A stretch of 64,000 nt of DNA from Saccoglossus kowalevskii (Eukaryota; Hemichordata; Enteropneusta; Harrimaniidae). Both the position numbers and the translations under genes were made by a program. A model generated the notes under the pieces. The model saw only the letters and a program-made list of their open reading frames with translations, had not been told where the DNA came from and ran no database searches. The stretch is from NCBI RefSeq assembly GCF_000003605.2, contig NW_003141807.1, positions 250,198 through 314,197 on the forward strand, in the 5' to 3' direction. Positions 14,730 to 27,064 of this stretch are shown in pieces; position 1 is the first letter of the stretch; each line of letters opens with the position of its first letter.

Positions 14730-15062
14730 ATGTGCGTATATTACGACGCTACATCACTGAAATGCACAACACGTACATATACCATTGTGAATGTCAATGT
14801 TGACTTAAATAAACCTACGCCGAATTGTTCAATTCTATATACATGTCTAATGGTACTAATCTGGGGCATTTTCTTAACAAATATCATAGGTGTAAACTGC
14901 AATGTAACGGTCGATCCTGGCGATCAACAACCCCGGCCAATCGACGCATTCACCTTGCACTTCATACCATCTATCACTGCCTATTTTAATGACAGCAACG
15001 GGATTATACCCACAATTCAGTTGTCAGTCACGATTTCCAACTCACCCGGTGTGATTCATTGG
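14730..15062 (+). CDS. Possible first exon of an unidentified secreted or membrane protein
   Basis: An open frame of 111 codons from the ATG at 14730, or 71 codons from a second ATG at 14850, ending TGG|GTGAGT, a strong phase-0 splice donor. From 14850 the product starts MVLIWGIFLTNIIGVNC, which looks like a signal peptide or membrane anchor. A polar stretch follows with possible N-glycosylation sites (NVT, NDS) and a hydrophobic-polar alternation suggesting beta strands. Upstream lie a CCAAT box (14603-14607) and a TATAAAT (14627-14633), correctly spaced for a start near 14657, and a six-codon upstream frame plus stop overlapping the ATG as TAATG. I do not recognise the family. No downstream exon is certain; an AG at about 15134 would give a very short intron and a nine-codon ending. 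It could be a chance frame. Confidence 0.35.
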
Positions 15063-15536
15063 GTGAGTAAAAAAAAAAAAACGTTTGTTCTAGACAAACA
15101 CGTCGCTCCTCAAATCACGACAATCTCATGTGCAGGTGCAGATCAAGACACCCTTCAAGTTATAGATTAGGATTATAAAATCATTACACGGCGGTCATTA
15201 ACTGTTTTCTTATCGTGTACTTGGTAATAATTAGTGAGATATGTCGATTATTTGCCGATTCATCATATCCGAAATCAGAGTAATACAATCTGACGAGCAC
15301 GCTGGATAATCCACCATCCCGACGGAAATATACGGTTGTCACGTACGGAGAAACCAATAAATCTTTTATAGTTTTGTCCAAATTTCAGACTTGAGATATT
15401 TAAAGTTCACATTTTGAATGAAGTTTATCTCAACCCTAATATCGTGACAAATTATGACAGCTGTATCAACGAAAATGTGAACAATAGTTCAACTTGAATA
15501 GCAATTGCTTCACGAACTCTAACACATTTTAAACTT

Positions 15537-15770
15537 TGGCCGGTCACTTGTAGCATAGTAGTTGTTGAATCAGACTCCTGGTCGGTATACACAAGTTCAA
15601 ATCCTACTTTAGGCTGAACATCAAAAAGGGTTGACCCCCTACCCTGGGTAAGTGTGCCACAGACTCAATGATGGCCGATTCCACTGGCAGAGGTTCATTC
15701 ACTCAAGGTCTACAAGTGCTTATGTTCGACCGGGCCTAGTTGACGCCAGGATAGCGCATTAAATCGCCAT
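15537..15770 (+). mobile_element. tRNA-derived SINE-like relic
   Basis: An A-box-like TAGCATAGTAG at 15551 and a B-box GTTCAAATCC at 15595-15604 are spaced as in RNA polymerase III promoters. The cloverleaf does not close (T-arm pairing fails), so it is not a working tRNA gene. The following 160 bases are more GC-rich than their surroundings and could be the SINE body. The 3' end is not defined, and no tail or target duplication was found. Confidence 0.4.
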
Positions 15771-17256
15771 TTAAAATTTTGATAGAGAGATGGTCACACA
15801 GCCCTGTCATGTAGTCCCAAACATGAATATGACTTCTGCGGCAAAATGCACTATGTGTCAGCACTAGCACTTGTCGTTTGCACATACAAAAAGTCGAGTA
15901 AGACAGCACTGACATTCAATGGGAACTGTTGCCTCGCACAAACACATTATTAAAAAAAGCTTTGGAAATATGGGTTGTTTAAAATATGACTTAATCATTA
16001 ATTTGTTTCTATATCTGTAATTCAAAACAAATCAAGGTCATAGGTCATAGCTAACAGCATGTACGTAGTGGAGTCCCATTGATTGGCAGTTGACCTATAA
16101 ATGAAAATTCAGGCCTTCTCTTGTTATTAATTTTTGATAAAACGTATTCCTTTATAAAAAAAAGTACATATCTATCCGAAAATATTAACACATATTATTA
16201 TGCTGATTTTTTTTACATTACACCTCAGCTCGCCTATTAGGCAGTGCACACAATCGTCACATTGGTACGATTTAAGCGTATCGCCGCATTACAAAACATC
16301 TGATTGGACGGTATAACTTTCTGTCGAAAATTAGATTTAAAGTTGTATTTCCATTTTGTATAATCTACAGAAAACCTCCCAGCGACCCCTGTGATCATCA
16401 TAAGGGCTTTGAGTTTGAGGTTTTCATTCTATCCAACTTAATTTAAAAGACTCCCCTAAAACAAAGTTAAGTGGCCTTGAGAGGTTACAGAAAGTGTGTA
16501 TGATTTGTTGATTAAACACTTCAGTACAGGCTAGCTTCAGTGATCCAACACTTGGATTTGTTGCCAAAACAACTGATTTTATAAATTTTTGCACCTTTTA
16601 GCATACATTATATCGGTGAAAAACAAGACTGAATGTTTTTTCTAAAGTCGTGAATTCTAACCTTAATAGGTTACAAGTTTTAACCACGTACAATAAGCAA
16701 ACTAATAATTTCTGAATAGTGCTCAATTTCAGTATTTGTCAGATCACTACAAAATAAAACTGGGATTAGAATACCTGAACATAGTGCAAAGTTGTTACAT
16801 GCAAACATGTGTACCTGATTCTCAATTCTTTTCACAATAAATGCTTACATCGAGTCCTGTGCGTAAGGCAACCAGTCTAACCGAGGAAATATACAAATAA
16901 ATAACGATCACAACGGTAGAAAATATAACTGCGTTTGTAATTGTTTTATTCAATTTTATCAATTCTTCATTACGATTATAGCTATTTCGCCAGTCACGTG
17001 ACACTCACGTGTGATACCCGTGACATTACAGAGACAAGAAATACGAACATTATAATCACTTGAAACATACACCGACGAACTTGCACGTCATTAGTAAAAA
17101 AAACATTTACACTAAGTTCTACATAATATATTTGTACTCTTTTTGCCGCTAAATATCCTCAATCTACCAGAAATATGTGATTGGTCAATCTAGAGTCATA
17201 TATTTTGTTCAATGTACTCTTTGAAAAATATATACAATGCCTCTTTGAAGTTGTTG

Positions 17257-17279
17257 TTTTTTTTTTTGGGGGGGGGGGG
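17257..17279 (+). repeat. T11G12 homopolymer junction
   Basis: A run of eleven T followed directly by twelve G. The G run may form a quadruplex between strands, and its length is error-prone in sequencing. Confidence 0.85.
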
Positions 17280-18695
17280 TCTGTACACAAATAAAGATTG
17301 TCCACTTGCATAAAAAAACAACGCATTTGGAATGTTATAGCTGCGCATACTGTTATTTTGCAGACAACTGATTCGTCGGACGCCAGGACAATAATTTATA
17401 CAGTTTACTGACCGACATAGTCCTGCTTCGTCATGGTCTTAGTGTTACATGCTGTTTGTTGATAACCAAATAACTTGATCTATGACAAGGTTTTTTATTC
17501 AAACTTTTCAAAATCTTTTCGGCAGGAATCGTCAGCGGAGTTTCCGGAAAACACCGAACAGTATAGAATCATGTCGCGAGTGGACATTCGTTTCAAAATT
17601 GCGATTTTTTGCAAATTTAATTTGACTTGAAATTGACATGTTCCGCCCTAGATGAAGCGAAGCCTTGTACGCATAAACGTGTGGAGACTTTTAGCCTATG
17701 TACTGGGAATGGGTAAACATACGACAAATATCCTGAAGAACAAGCTTGTTTGCTCCTTGCATAATTTATAACAAAACTTAAAAGCAATTTCTAGGAATGG
17801 AGCGGAGTGTGTGCACGAGAGGAATCCCAACGCGTGACTGAAAGTGGAAGTGAAATATTGACTCAAACCGAGGAAATAGCAATTAAACGATTATTAACAA
17901 GACGATGATTTGACTGAAAACACGCAAGGATGCTAGTGCGTGTCGATTTCTATTTGGACGATGTTAATTTCAGTTTAATTAACAATCGATGCAGGAACAC
18001 GTAACTATAACAACCATTTTAATTATGTTTGTAAAAGAGAAACACATTATCTAAACATCGACAGGGATATCTTTCATAACACACTACATTTGTTCATTTT
18101 ATAGAAAATATTGCAGACTTTCGTGTTTCTATTTTAGAAAAAAAAAGTGAAGAAGATCAACATCAACGAACACACAGAGATTAAAATATGTCTATTTAAA
18201 GAGGACAAAAGACGACGGAACTATTTTATAGAAACTTATATACATATATACATTGTATGTGTATCTGAGTCAATGGCTATTCTAATAATATGCACCCCCC
18301 ATGCCACTAAACAGTCACTCCCAGTCATAATACGAAAACACAACCGTAAAGGTATCTAGTAAAGTCAGACTTTAAGTAATTAATAAAGATAAAAATTAAA
18401 ATACTTATATAAATTATGAATATATTATATATGATTGTTCAATGCGGCGCTCTAAAATATTTAAAAATACGATGTTCTCTGATGGTGCACACGTCATCAC
18501 AGGGAGGATGTGCGTCGGTTGGAACGGCGTCCTGCAGACAGCATTAATATTGGCAAGGTGCACTGCAAGTGTATGCTCAGTGGTTGTTAGCTAAAAGTGT
18601 ACACAGTTTTAACAGCCATCACACACACACGTCGGAGAATGTTAAATTCCTTGGCGGAATAAAACAGAAATGATCACGAAGCACATTATGATCAG

Positions 18696-18701
18696 TTTAA
18701 T
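18696..18701 (-). terminator. Possible Mnx poly(A) signal (ATTAAA)
   Basis: ATTAAA on the minus strand about 170 bases after the Mnx stop, followed by a T/GT-rich stretch that would suit a cleavage downstream element. No AATAAA lies closer. This is a weak signal in AT-rich DNA. Confidence 0.35.
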
Positions 18702-18869
18702 AATAAATGATCAAATACGTTTGTTGAGTTCATTCAGCGAGAGGTGACGCCATGTTTCCAGTGCTATCATTTGTCGAAGACGTACAGACAAAGCGGAGAC
18801 AGGTTCTATACGAGGCAAACACATAACATGGCGACAGTTACGTCACTTGTTTTCTTCAAAGTGACATCA

Positions 18870-19169
18870 TCACGTACTTCTAATAATTTCTGGACAGTTT
18901 TCTGTTGTGATGTAATCACTTTCTACGTTCACGTGACAAAAGTCACTGTTTATCGAACTATTGTATGGACTATCTTGCTCAGTATTGCTGACGTCATCAC
19001 TGTCCGTTTCCTGGGTGTCCTCTGTATTTTCCACGTCGATTTCAACATCTTTACACGCTGGTGACTCTTTGTCGTGATTGTTGTGTGCGTTTTTTTGGTT
19101 TTCCTTGGCTTCTATTGCTTTCTTGCTTCGCTTCCATTTCATACGCCGGTTTTGAAACCAAATTTTCAC
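18870..19169 (-). CDS. Mnx: Mnx homeobox gene, coding exon 3 (recognition helix and acidic C terminus)
   Basis: The acceptor TTGTTTTACAG is followed by GTG AAA ATT TGG, in phase 0 with exon 2. It encodes residues 202-300. [18 protein letters not shown] completes the homeodomain (158-217) with W48, Q50 and N51 all present, so DNA binding should be intact. The tail is Lys/Asn-rich (about 218-235), then strongly acidic with many Asp/Glu/Ser/Thr, as in other Mnx tails, and ends in IIRST before a TGA at 18872-18870. The tail is much shorter than vertebrate MNX1 and lacks its long Gly/Ala runs. A minus-strand ATTAAA at 18701-18696, about 170 bases past the stop, is a possible poly(A) signal. Confidence 0.96.
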   Translation of the reverse strand: MKIWFQNRRMKWKRSKKAIEAKENQKNAHNNHDKESPACKDVEIDVENTEDTQETDSDDVSNTEQDSPYNSSINSDFCHVNVESDYITTENCPEIIRST

Positions 19170-19966
19170 CTGTAAAACAAGAATAAACAGTCGAAGTTAC
19201 AAAGATTTTCTTATACTGCTTTGTAAACAAAACTGTTCAACATAATAATGACGAAACTAAAAGCCAAATACGGAAACGTACATACCATATTAGGGCATAC
19301 GTAACGCATGTGACTCGTTTATGCTCGTTAATAAATGCGCAATAATAATATCCCTGTTTATGCAAAGAAAACAAACTACTAGGACTAATAGGATGCTGTT
19401 TAAGCAGACAGAAAACAGTAATTAATCGTACCCCAATTGAGGCTGATATAAATAATAAAAAATCGCAATAAAAGATGATGTAATCGACTATAATAACATG
19501 GTATCGTCGAAGCCCAGATATACCTCCATATCAATGCGCCACGCTCGAATAACTCGGTAAATTTTTACTCAATTTTATTATCGTCTGAATAAACCGATCA
19601 TTTACGATAATTGAAATTTCTAATCAAACTTTGATAAGATCTCTGATGTAAATTACGATATGCGCCATAAAACTTCAATTTTACTCAAAATTACTCGGAA
19701 AATCAGCCCGTTACGACTGTTACTACAGAGTGCCGTAAAACTGTTTGCCGCGCCGTAAAGGCGCGAACTGTAATAATGTTCCGAGTCAGACTACTAAAAC
19801 ACCGTTAAATTTAGTGCCGATCGACTTGATGTAACTTTGAATATATAAGCTGAACGATACTGAACGTCTTCTCGCCAGACTAACCGACCGCAGACGAAAC
19901 GACAACATTTCGGGAAATTCTCTCCCAATCTCGTTACTCGATGACGTCACGGTAATATGTCCTTAC
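19170..19966 (-). other. Mnx: Mnx intron 2 (797 bases)
   Basis: Lies between homeodomain codons 44 and 45. It contains a perfect hairpin at 19749-19765 (CGCGCC, 5-base loop, GGCGCG), a TCF/LEF-like CTTTGAT at about 19628, several ACGATA/ACGATAA repeats, a perfect TGACGTCA at 19942-19949, and a plus-strand TATATAAG at about 19844 that could be a cryptic antisense promoter. No coding content recognised. Confidence 0.85.
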
Positions 19967-20127
19967 CTGTGTTTCTGTTAGCATCAGTGATGTCGCTACT
20001 TCAAATCGTTTCGGTCGTGAGAGATATTTATTCTTTCTGAATTGGTTTTCTAATTCTAATAGTTGTTGACTAGTGAACGCCGTCCTCGGCCTCCGCGTCT
20101 TGCCAAGCAGATTTGGCGTGTGTTGTC
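19967..20127 (-). CDS. Mnx: Mnx homeobox gene, coding exon 2 (first three quarters of homeodomain)
   Basis: A 161-base exon behind a TTTTTTGCTTCAG acceptor, ending CAG|GTAAGG. It encodes residues 149-201. [13 protein letters not shown] leads into homeodomain positions 1-44 (protein 158-201), including [21 protein letters not shown] and LMLTETQ, which are diagnostic of Mnx proteins rather than Gbx, En or Hox. The acceptor completes the phase-1 codon from exon 1, and the donor falls in phase 0 between homeodomain residues 44 and 45. That is a well-known recurrent homeobox intron position and the one I recall for vertebrate MNX1. Intron 2, which follows, is only 797 bases. A perfect TGACGTCA lies about 18 bases inside that intron. 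Confidence 0.97.
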
Positions 20128-22129
20128 CTGAAGCAAAAAACAAAATAACATTAAATTAAACAAAATATGAGCGATGGCATCACTCAAAATACGCACATCA
20201 ATGTTCCTATTCCTCCAATCCAAAATACAAGAAATAATTAGAGTAGTTACGTAAATAAATTCGCGTCAAAACCAATAAAAAATTGCTATAAGTTTTCTCC
20301 GCAGACGACTATTAAAATAAGTGTGAAATTTAAGAGCGAACAACTGCTCGCATCCTCAGCGGGGTGAGTAAGTAACAGCAGAATGCGCTCGGTAAGAGCA
20401 ATCAACCTAATTAATAACGCCGATTTCTTCATTAAAATAATAGCTATACAGTGAAAGGCCCAGAAGTGATTTGGGCTTGCTAAATCCCGCCGAAACACGC
20501 GACAAATGAGGCGTGTAAGCAGATTGCACGTTTAAGTGTACGGGACCGTTATACGAGGTAGCAGTCTATGCTGTCGATTGAATGGCAACAATAGGTAGTT
20601 ATTGGCTACTAGAACTCTTCTAATACATAGGTAGCTAATTTCTTTGACGTTTGATTAAAACGATATGATGTGATGTATAAACATTGTGGCGTTCATTCTT
20701 TGAGCGCCATAATTTTCCCGCCCAAAATTAGTATCAACATTTTATACCTTTGTATGTATTCTAAAAAAAAAAATAGTTTTGTACCAAATGGACGTTATTT
20801 TGCTAAATAAACTGTGCCTGCATATTTCAAATTTGTGAACAGAAGAATCTACTAGATGTTTCTCTAGGGCTTGCTGTAAAACTACTGACAGTCACCATGG
20901 GGTAAAATACTCATTTAAGTCAAATTATCGAGAGAACCATTCAGTTACTCCCAGAAAAAAGAACATTTTTCCTCTTTGTACGTTGCAATGACGTGCATCC
21001 ACTTAACGAAAAAGCAAACAGGTCTGATGGTACGACGACATTCATTTTCAATATCGAACTTTTCTTCTCGTGTCGTTGTTACGGAGACTAGCAAGTTTTA
21101 GCTGTTATACACGACATTATTCTCATTTCTCACACTTCACACATTGCAACTCTTTTAAAAAATGCTGTTTCTAGAACACATAAAACGGTGAACTTAAGCA
21201 GAAACTTTTAAATAAAAATTAAAAAAATGTGATGATTTATGCTAGTATCAGTTTATGATCATAATTCCCGATCACGTGACCACCCGTTTTAAAATAATTG
21301 GACGTATTCGTATATTACGTTGGTGGTTAAATTAAAGATGTGGAATATACCGCTAATAATAGTATGACAGTGGATGTCTGGTGGCGTACACTCCCCCTTT
21401 TAAAGCAATTGCGTTTTATAGCTTCTCTCCTTGAGGCGTTGTGGCGCATCGTATGTGGGACCCCGGAAGTAACGGACACAATCGAGAATTCTTCTTTGTT
21501 GTCACCAACTTCTGTGTCGGAGCATGCTATACTAACGGATGATTGTCCATTCGTTGTCAAATCGGATAGGTCACAGAAACATAAATAAAAGGGGGGAAAT
21601 GAACACGTGTACAAAAGTTACGTATGTCTGATTTTGATCGGTTAGTGGACTACTCAGCCGACAATCAGTAATTTCAACAATGCCCCCGGGCGCTAATTTT
21701 TTAACGGCGTCGCATGATGGAGTAAAATAAGCAAACGAGTGAAATTAAATAGAAACCTTTTCTCTGCGTAAAAGTACAATTTAAGTGTCACACGCGGCCT
21801 TGGATATGTACGGTAATTGGAAGAAATAAACAAATGTCCACTCTCGTCATACGATAAACTAGGATATGTCAACGAATATTAATAAAAAAATGTAATTTGA
21901 TTGAATAATTTGTTTAGATTCGATTCAATATATATTTGACACGAGTCCATCGCTTTTTTGTCGTTATTAGTTGAAAAAAAAACTTTGTGGACCAAAGTAC
22001 ACCGAGCAAAAATTCAAATGATAGTATTTGATAATAAAATGGTTTCCGTGTGGTGATTATCAAGCAGTACGTCTTAAACGGCGTGGTATAATCCGAAGAA
22101 TAGCGGTGAATTTACATCCATCAGCGGAA

Positions 22130-22730
22130 CTGTACAACTTGGCAATTACGTCGCTCTTTGGGAAAAAATCTCCGATATAATGAAATTTACTTTTCAATAC
22201 AATTTCCACCAATGTTGTTTAAATTCCGTCCAATCAGTTAATCGTCATAATAAGCAAACACATTTCACTTGGCGTCGAAAGCAAAACTCCACTAAATCTG
22301 AATTAGAGGTTGTTTTTACTTCCCCGATAATCTAATTTTATCCTCCGTTGCTATTTTGCGAACATTCTCAGCGTCTGAATCAATCAGTTAATACGCTGAT
22401 ATGTCAATACAAAATTCTTCTTGAGTTGGGCTGATCATTTTGTGTGTGCGCATTAAGGCTTGTTCGGTTGCTCCCCAGAGGGGTACCAATTCCACCGAGA
22501 GGCGTCTTAATCAGTGCGCTGTACTCGGTGAACCGACTTCTCTGTTTGGTTGTTCATTTCACTGCGCTCAATAGATAACTCAATTAGCAGCGAGAAAGCT
22601 CTTGCTTTTGAATTGGTTTCGACATTCTAAATTATCCCTATTATGCGCTCAACTCATCGATTACTCGGCTTTAATGTCTTGAATAAGTACTATTAATTCA
22701 GTTGGCGGCACCCTCCCCCTTTCATCCCCG
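22130..22730. promoter_or_regulatory. Candidate regulatory block in Mnx intron 1
   Basis: A stretch of more balanced composition with repeated CAATCAGTTAAT words (about 22234 and 22382), CAATTAG, TGATCATTTTG and several AATCAGT sites. This texture resembles deeply conserved non-coding elements of developmental genes. No alignment is available, so this is a guess from motif density. Confidence 0.2.
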
Positions 22731-24289
22731 TGAGGATGATCATTGTGTTCTGAGGGGAGGGGCAAGTGAAAAACATACGTATGATATAGTTGTGTATCAA
22801 TTTATAAAAATAGATTTTTGGAGAGATTAGCAAACTGTTGTAATTTGATTCGATCATACTTAGTTAAGCAGTGTAAAACGATTTTCCAAACAAATTTTGA
22901 TGAAACGAAACTCGACAAAGCACCAATAGTTAATATCGAATGTATTAGTATTTTATTTCGTATTAGCAACGACCATATTTACAAAAGTATAACTTCGAAA
23001 AGACGAGCGGGCACTGAGTGTCAACAAACTTCAAATCAACAAACTTTGCGAATAATGCACTACGATTAGTTGCACATATCTATACTTATATTAGCAATAC
23101 CCAAACTGGCCAACGCAATAATTATGAACGCGACATTCCCATGGCAGGATGACGATTATGACTCCCCGGCGTCAAAAATAATCAAATGAAGTTTCGAACT
23201 TGTGAAGACTACGCTCTGTTTAGGTGAGTTAGTAGAGTTGACCCCTCTCGGGCGCTATCGACGAATTGGTATGAAATCAACAATTACTGTAATCAGGTAA
23301 GATCAATTGCATAATTCATTAAAAAGCGTAGTCAGTATGATGATGATGATGTGTCCCTAAACGCTTGATAACTTGGGCGTCAACGTTATTAACAAAATTG
23401 CACGAAATAAACCACTGTGACGCAATACAAAAAAGGGGAAAAAAGTTGCCGATTTTCTGGCAATTCTCACGGCAATGTGTGGGCGGAGAGCGAATTAGAA
23501 CCTCGATCGCCAATATATGGCATAAGGTGTACGCTGTAGTTAAAATAACATTCAAAAAATACACAGCGTGTAGAATTACCGATCACACGGCACGAATTTT
23601 TACGAAGTTCTGCTTAAAACGGAAAAGTGTTACCCGATCCCCGAAACACGCAGTATTGGTTCAAGCCAAGGCAAGTATATAAAAGAGCAGTTTTTCTTAA
23701 TTGGTGCCCGTTTAATAACATTTGTATGGAACTGTTTAATCTCTTTCGTCTTGAGTCTGAATCATTGCGGAAACGGATTGTGGTGCCCATGGAGTGGATT
23801 TCACTTCTCTGTTTAGATTTCACTACCAATTAACAATAATGAAAGGCGATGATGAAATTAAATTATAAATTTTGAGTGATCAAAGCGACTAATTAAATAA
23901 ATAAAAGAGGCAATCAGAATCAATATCATAGAGTTAGCCTATTAGTGATATCGACTCTCAGCTCGAGCTTACAGTCAGTAAAATGCAGAAATGAGCGGGG
24001 CGCCCGGCGGTTTCCAACAATTGGGTTGGCTTTAGGCGTAGGGTTGAACTCAATTACTTACACACTATCGAGAAGGAGGGTAATATTTGTACGAGGCCCT
24101 ATATTGTTTTTAAGTTCCTTCAAGATACTAGTAGTTAGACCCCGCCAAGCCAGGTCGAGAATAAAACCGATCGCGGGGAACTTTTTTCTCTACTAGGCAT
24201 TCACCATTCATCGCGACAAGAGAAAAAAAAAACACCAGCTTGTATGTTATCGGCTTCATTTCCCTCAACAGCCGACTAATCTGTATATT

Positions 24290-24600
24290 GCAACAAATTT
24301 TCATCAGGGCCTGCAGATTAATGTAATTAAGGGCATTCGGAAACGCCGCCATCCTGACTTCACTCTCGTTTCCCACTTGTTCGGCGCTCATCCCTTGCTC
24401 ATTAATATTCATCAATGGACGGCGATTGCTTTGAAATTGAAGATTTTCGTGTAAACTTTCTTTCTTGATGGGTACAATCTGGCGCGGAGCGTAATCAACG
24501 CACAGTCCTATGCATAGCAATATGCGATCGGCGGTATTAATGTCGATCCACTTACCGATTGTCCATGCAACTAACTCCATGATAATTCCTCATTACCGCT
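24290..24600. promoter_or_regulatory. Candidate enhancer-like block in Mnx intron 1
   Basis: Within about 300 bases there are GATTAATGTAATTAA (24316-24330), ATTAATATTCAT (24401-24412), a TTTGAAATTGAAG, and TATGCAT with AATATGC (24509-24525), which are homeodomain- and POU-type core sites. The block also stays open for 150 codons on the minus strand, possibly through low stop density rather than coding. Regulatory function is inferred. Confidence 0.25.
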
Positions 24601-27047
24601 TAATGGCGATCCGGTAGACGAACAAAATAGCCTACTAAAACTAATGTTATAAAATAAAAGACATTTAGATAAACTCAGTTTTATTCATCGAAAAGTGGGA
24701 CAAATCCACCGGATATTAAAATGTTATCAAATCTGGAGTTTTTACGGACGTGTACTTATTTAAAACATGGTGGTTTTCACGAATCATGCAATACCGCCAA
24801 TTATAATAATATTTCACAAAAGCATTGAGTATGAATGAAACAACACGACAATACGGGGATTTTTTTCTGGTTGCAACCCGGGTGACAAACTAATTGAGAG
24901 AAAACTGGCTCAATGATGAACACTGATTGGCCCAGTACGATAACCGTTGGCAATCCCCGGGCCGTTTTTTTAGAACCGAGTCAGGTGTGTAGCATTAACG
25001 AATTTGTACTTATGGACAGAAGCATATACTAGTACTCAATACCATCTCCGAATGACGATATCAGTCAGTGCGCAGTAAATATGAACGTGAAACGAGGGCT
25101 ATCATAATTTGATGTTTATTTGTGTCATTATTCAACCCAACCCAAAATTATAATGTCATTTTGAGTCGACAGCTTTACCATACATTGTGTCGTTCCATTC
25201 ACTGTCACACGCATATGTGTTTGCCAAAGTCAACAGGTATTTTGGCAGCGTCACGCGAGTAATAAATTGACTATATGCAAAAATCACATCGTCGGTTAAG
25301 AAACTTTGGATTGTTTTTTTTTTTCATTTTGCTGGAGATAATGATTTATCAAATACCGTAACATGTTTGACCGTGATCAACGGGGATCCATGTAGCGTGG
25401 TTCAGCGGCAAACGATGAAGTGATGCACTGATCAAATTAACCTCTACTCGTTGGCTCACTGGAACCAAAGTTTATCCCAGAGTTTGTTTAGTAGGTTGAA
25501 AGAAAATACAACAATATTTTTGGAAGGATGCCGGCGATTTTTTTTCGCGACTGTAATAACTTTGTCTTTTTGTACGGTGCTCCAAAATACCAATATTTGG
25601 AAATTAAGGGATTGAGCTCACATACGAAAGATAATTTCATTTCAAGATAAATTGAGAAGAAATACGGTACCACTAAATTATCAACTATACTATGAACACA
25701 ATTCGACGATGCAGTTTCAAAATTAGACAACAATTCTGGATGTCGGATTTCATCGTTTACTTAGACTTCACATCTATACACATACGTCATTATAGATAAC
25801 TAGGAGTAAATACTAGTAAATACGGCAACATTGGAGATGTTCATACTTCTTGTTTTATAATCGTCCGTTTTTTTTATATTTTAAACAGAATAACGCAATT
25901 TCGCGGCAAAGGCTTTTAAGTTCATGGTCATACTGTCAAAGACGCAACCTACTGGTACATTTTACAGTAGTACAGCGCGAAATCGTTATTCCATGTTTAA
26001 ATATCGATAACATTCCTAATTGCGATAGGTTTTGAATTGTTATATTGATCAACAACGACAAAGACACACAGTCAAAATGGCCACCTAAATAACTATATGA
26101 ATTGTACATATATATCACGCGAATTTGTCACAGATTTACTGGCCCAGTTTTTCGTATTTAAAACATTTTTTTTAAAAACAAGATAACTTTAATCCTCTTT
26201 CGGACTATACGATTCAAGTGGAGAGAAGATGACGAAGTAAGTAGGTGATTTTTTTTCAGTATTTGAAGTTCATTTTTCATGCGCGGAAAATGTTTCTAAT
26301 TATCACGGCTTTACATTAGTGAGTATAGTTATGACAGAAAGTCTCCGAATCCCCCCGAAAAAAATAAAATTGTCATGAATGTCGTCACGGTATGTGGTAT
26401 TTTAGACATTTTCTGATAGTCATCGAACATGTGATGGTATTTATTTGTTGTAATGCGAATGTGATTGAAAATTATACGCTAAAACGTACATGTTATTGCC
26501 CATGTCCCCTGGATTGCTCACACAGTGTACATTTAGCGGCAGTAAAGCAAACAGAACGTCGACATTTGATTGGCTTAACGCACCTGGTCAAGCGGAGTGA
26601 TACTATCAGACAGCCTTATCTAGGAATCGATAGTTAAAAAGACTCCAAGTAGCAGCCGTACACAAAGTTTGGACAATAGTCCTCCAGATATCAGCCATAT
26701 ATATGAATTAACAAGCTTGTGTTTGTCAATGGGGTCAGTATAGGTGCTGACAGGGGTCACTATATTGCTAGATCTAACATGACTGCCTGCTACTGCCTCT
26801 TCGTTTGGACGGCTGCCTGTCTTTCGTTACCCATAAGCATATTGCATATCTTCGTTTGTCGCCGGCTGACAACGAATTGGCCACAAGCCTAGAAACTGCC
26901 AAACATGACTGATAAAGCCGAAGATGTATGTAGTGAAACCTGATTCGAACAACAGCACAAATCATCGAGATAAAACGAGTGGATCAACAATCCGACGTAG
27001 TACCTGTGGTACATGTCATGTACATCACGTGAACATGACACGGTCAC

Positions 27048-27064
27048 GGGCGGGGGTGGGGGTG
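27048..27064 (+). other. G-run cluster, possible G-quadruplex
   Basis: Four guanine runs (GGG, GGGGG, GGGGG, GG) separated by one base, on the plus strand inside Mnx intron 1. The last run is short, so quadruplex folding is plausible but not certain. Confidence 0.35.

Larger units (their letters stand above)
15063..18695. other. Interval between the possible exon and the 3' end of Mnx
   Basis: Holds the SINE-like relic near 15.55 kb, a pure T11G12 run at 17257-17279, and otherwise AT-rich sequence. No coding frame recognised. If the exon at 14730 is real, its downstream exons could lie here as pieces too short to identify by eye. The end includes the probable Mnx 3' untranslated region boundary. 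Confidence 0.5.

Noticed and set aside
15537-15612. A tRNA gene
   Set aside because: The B box is good but the T arm and acceptor stem do not pair, so it is better read as a SINE-like relic.
18744-19064. 106-codon plus-strand frame opposite Mnx exon 3
   Set aside because: Antisense to the acidic tail of Mnx; no independent support.
24128-24580. 150-codon minus-strand frame inside Mnx intron 1 as a nested gene
   Set aside because: No family resemblance, and the motif content looks regulatory rather than coding.
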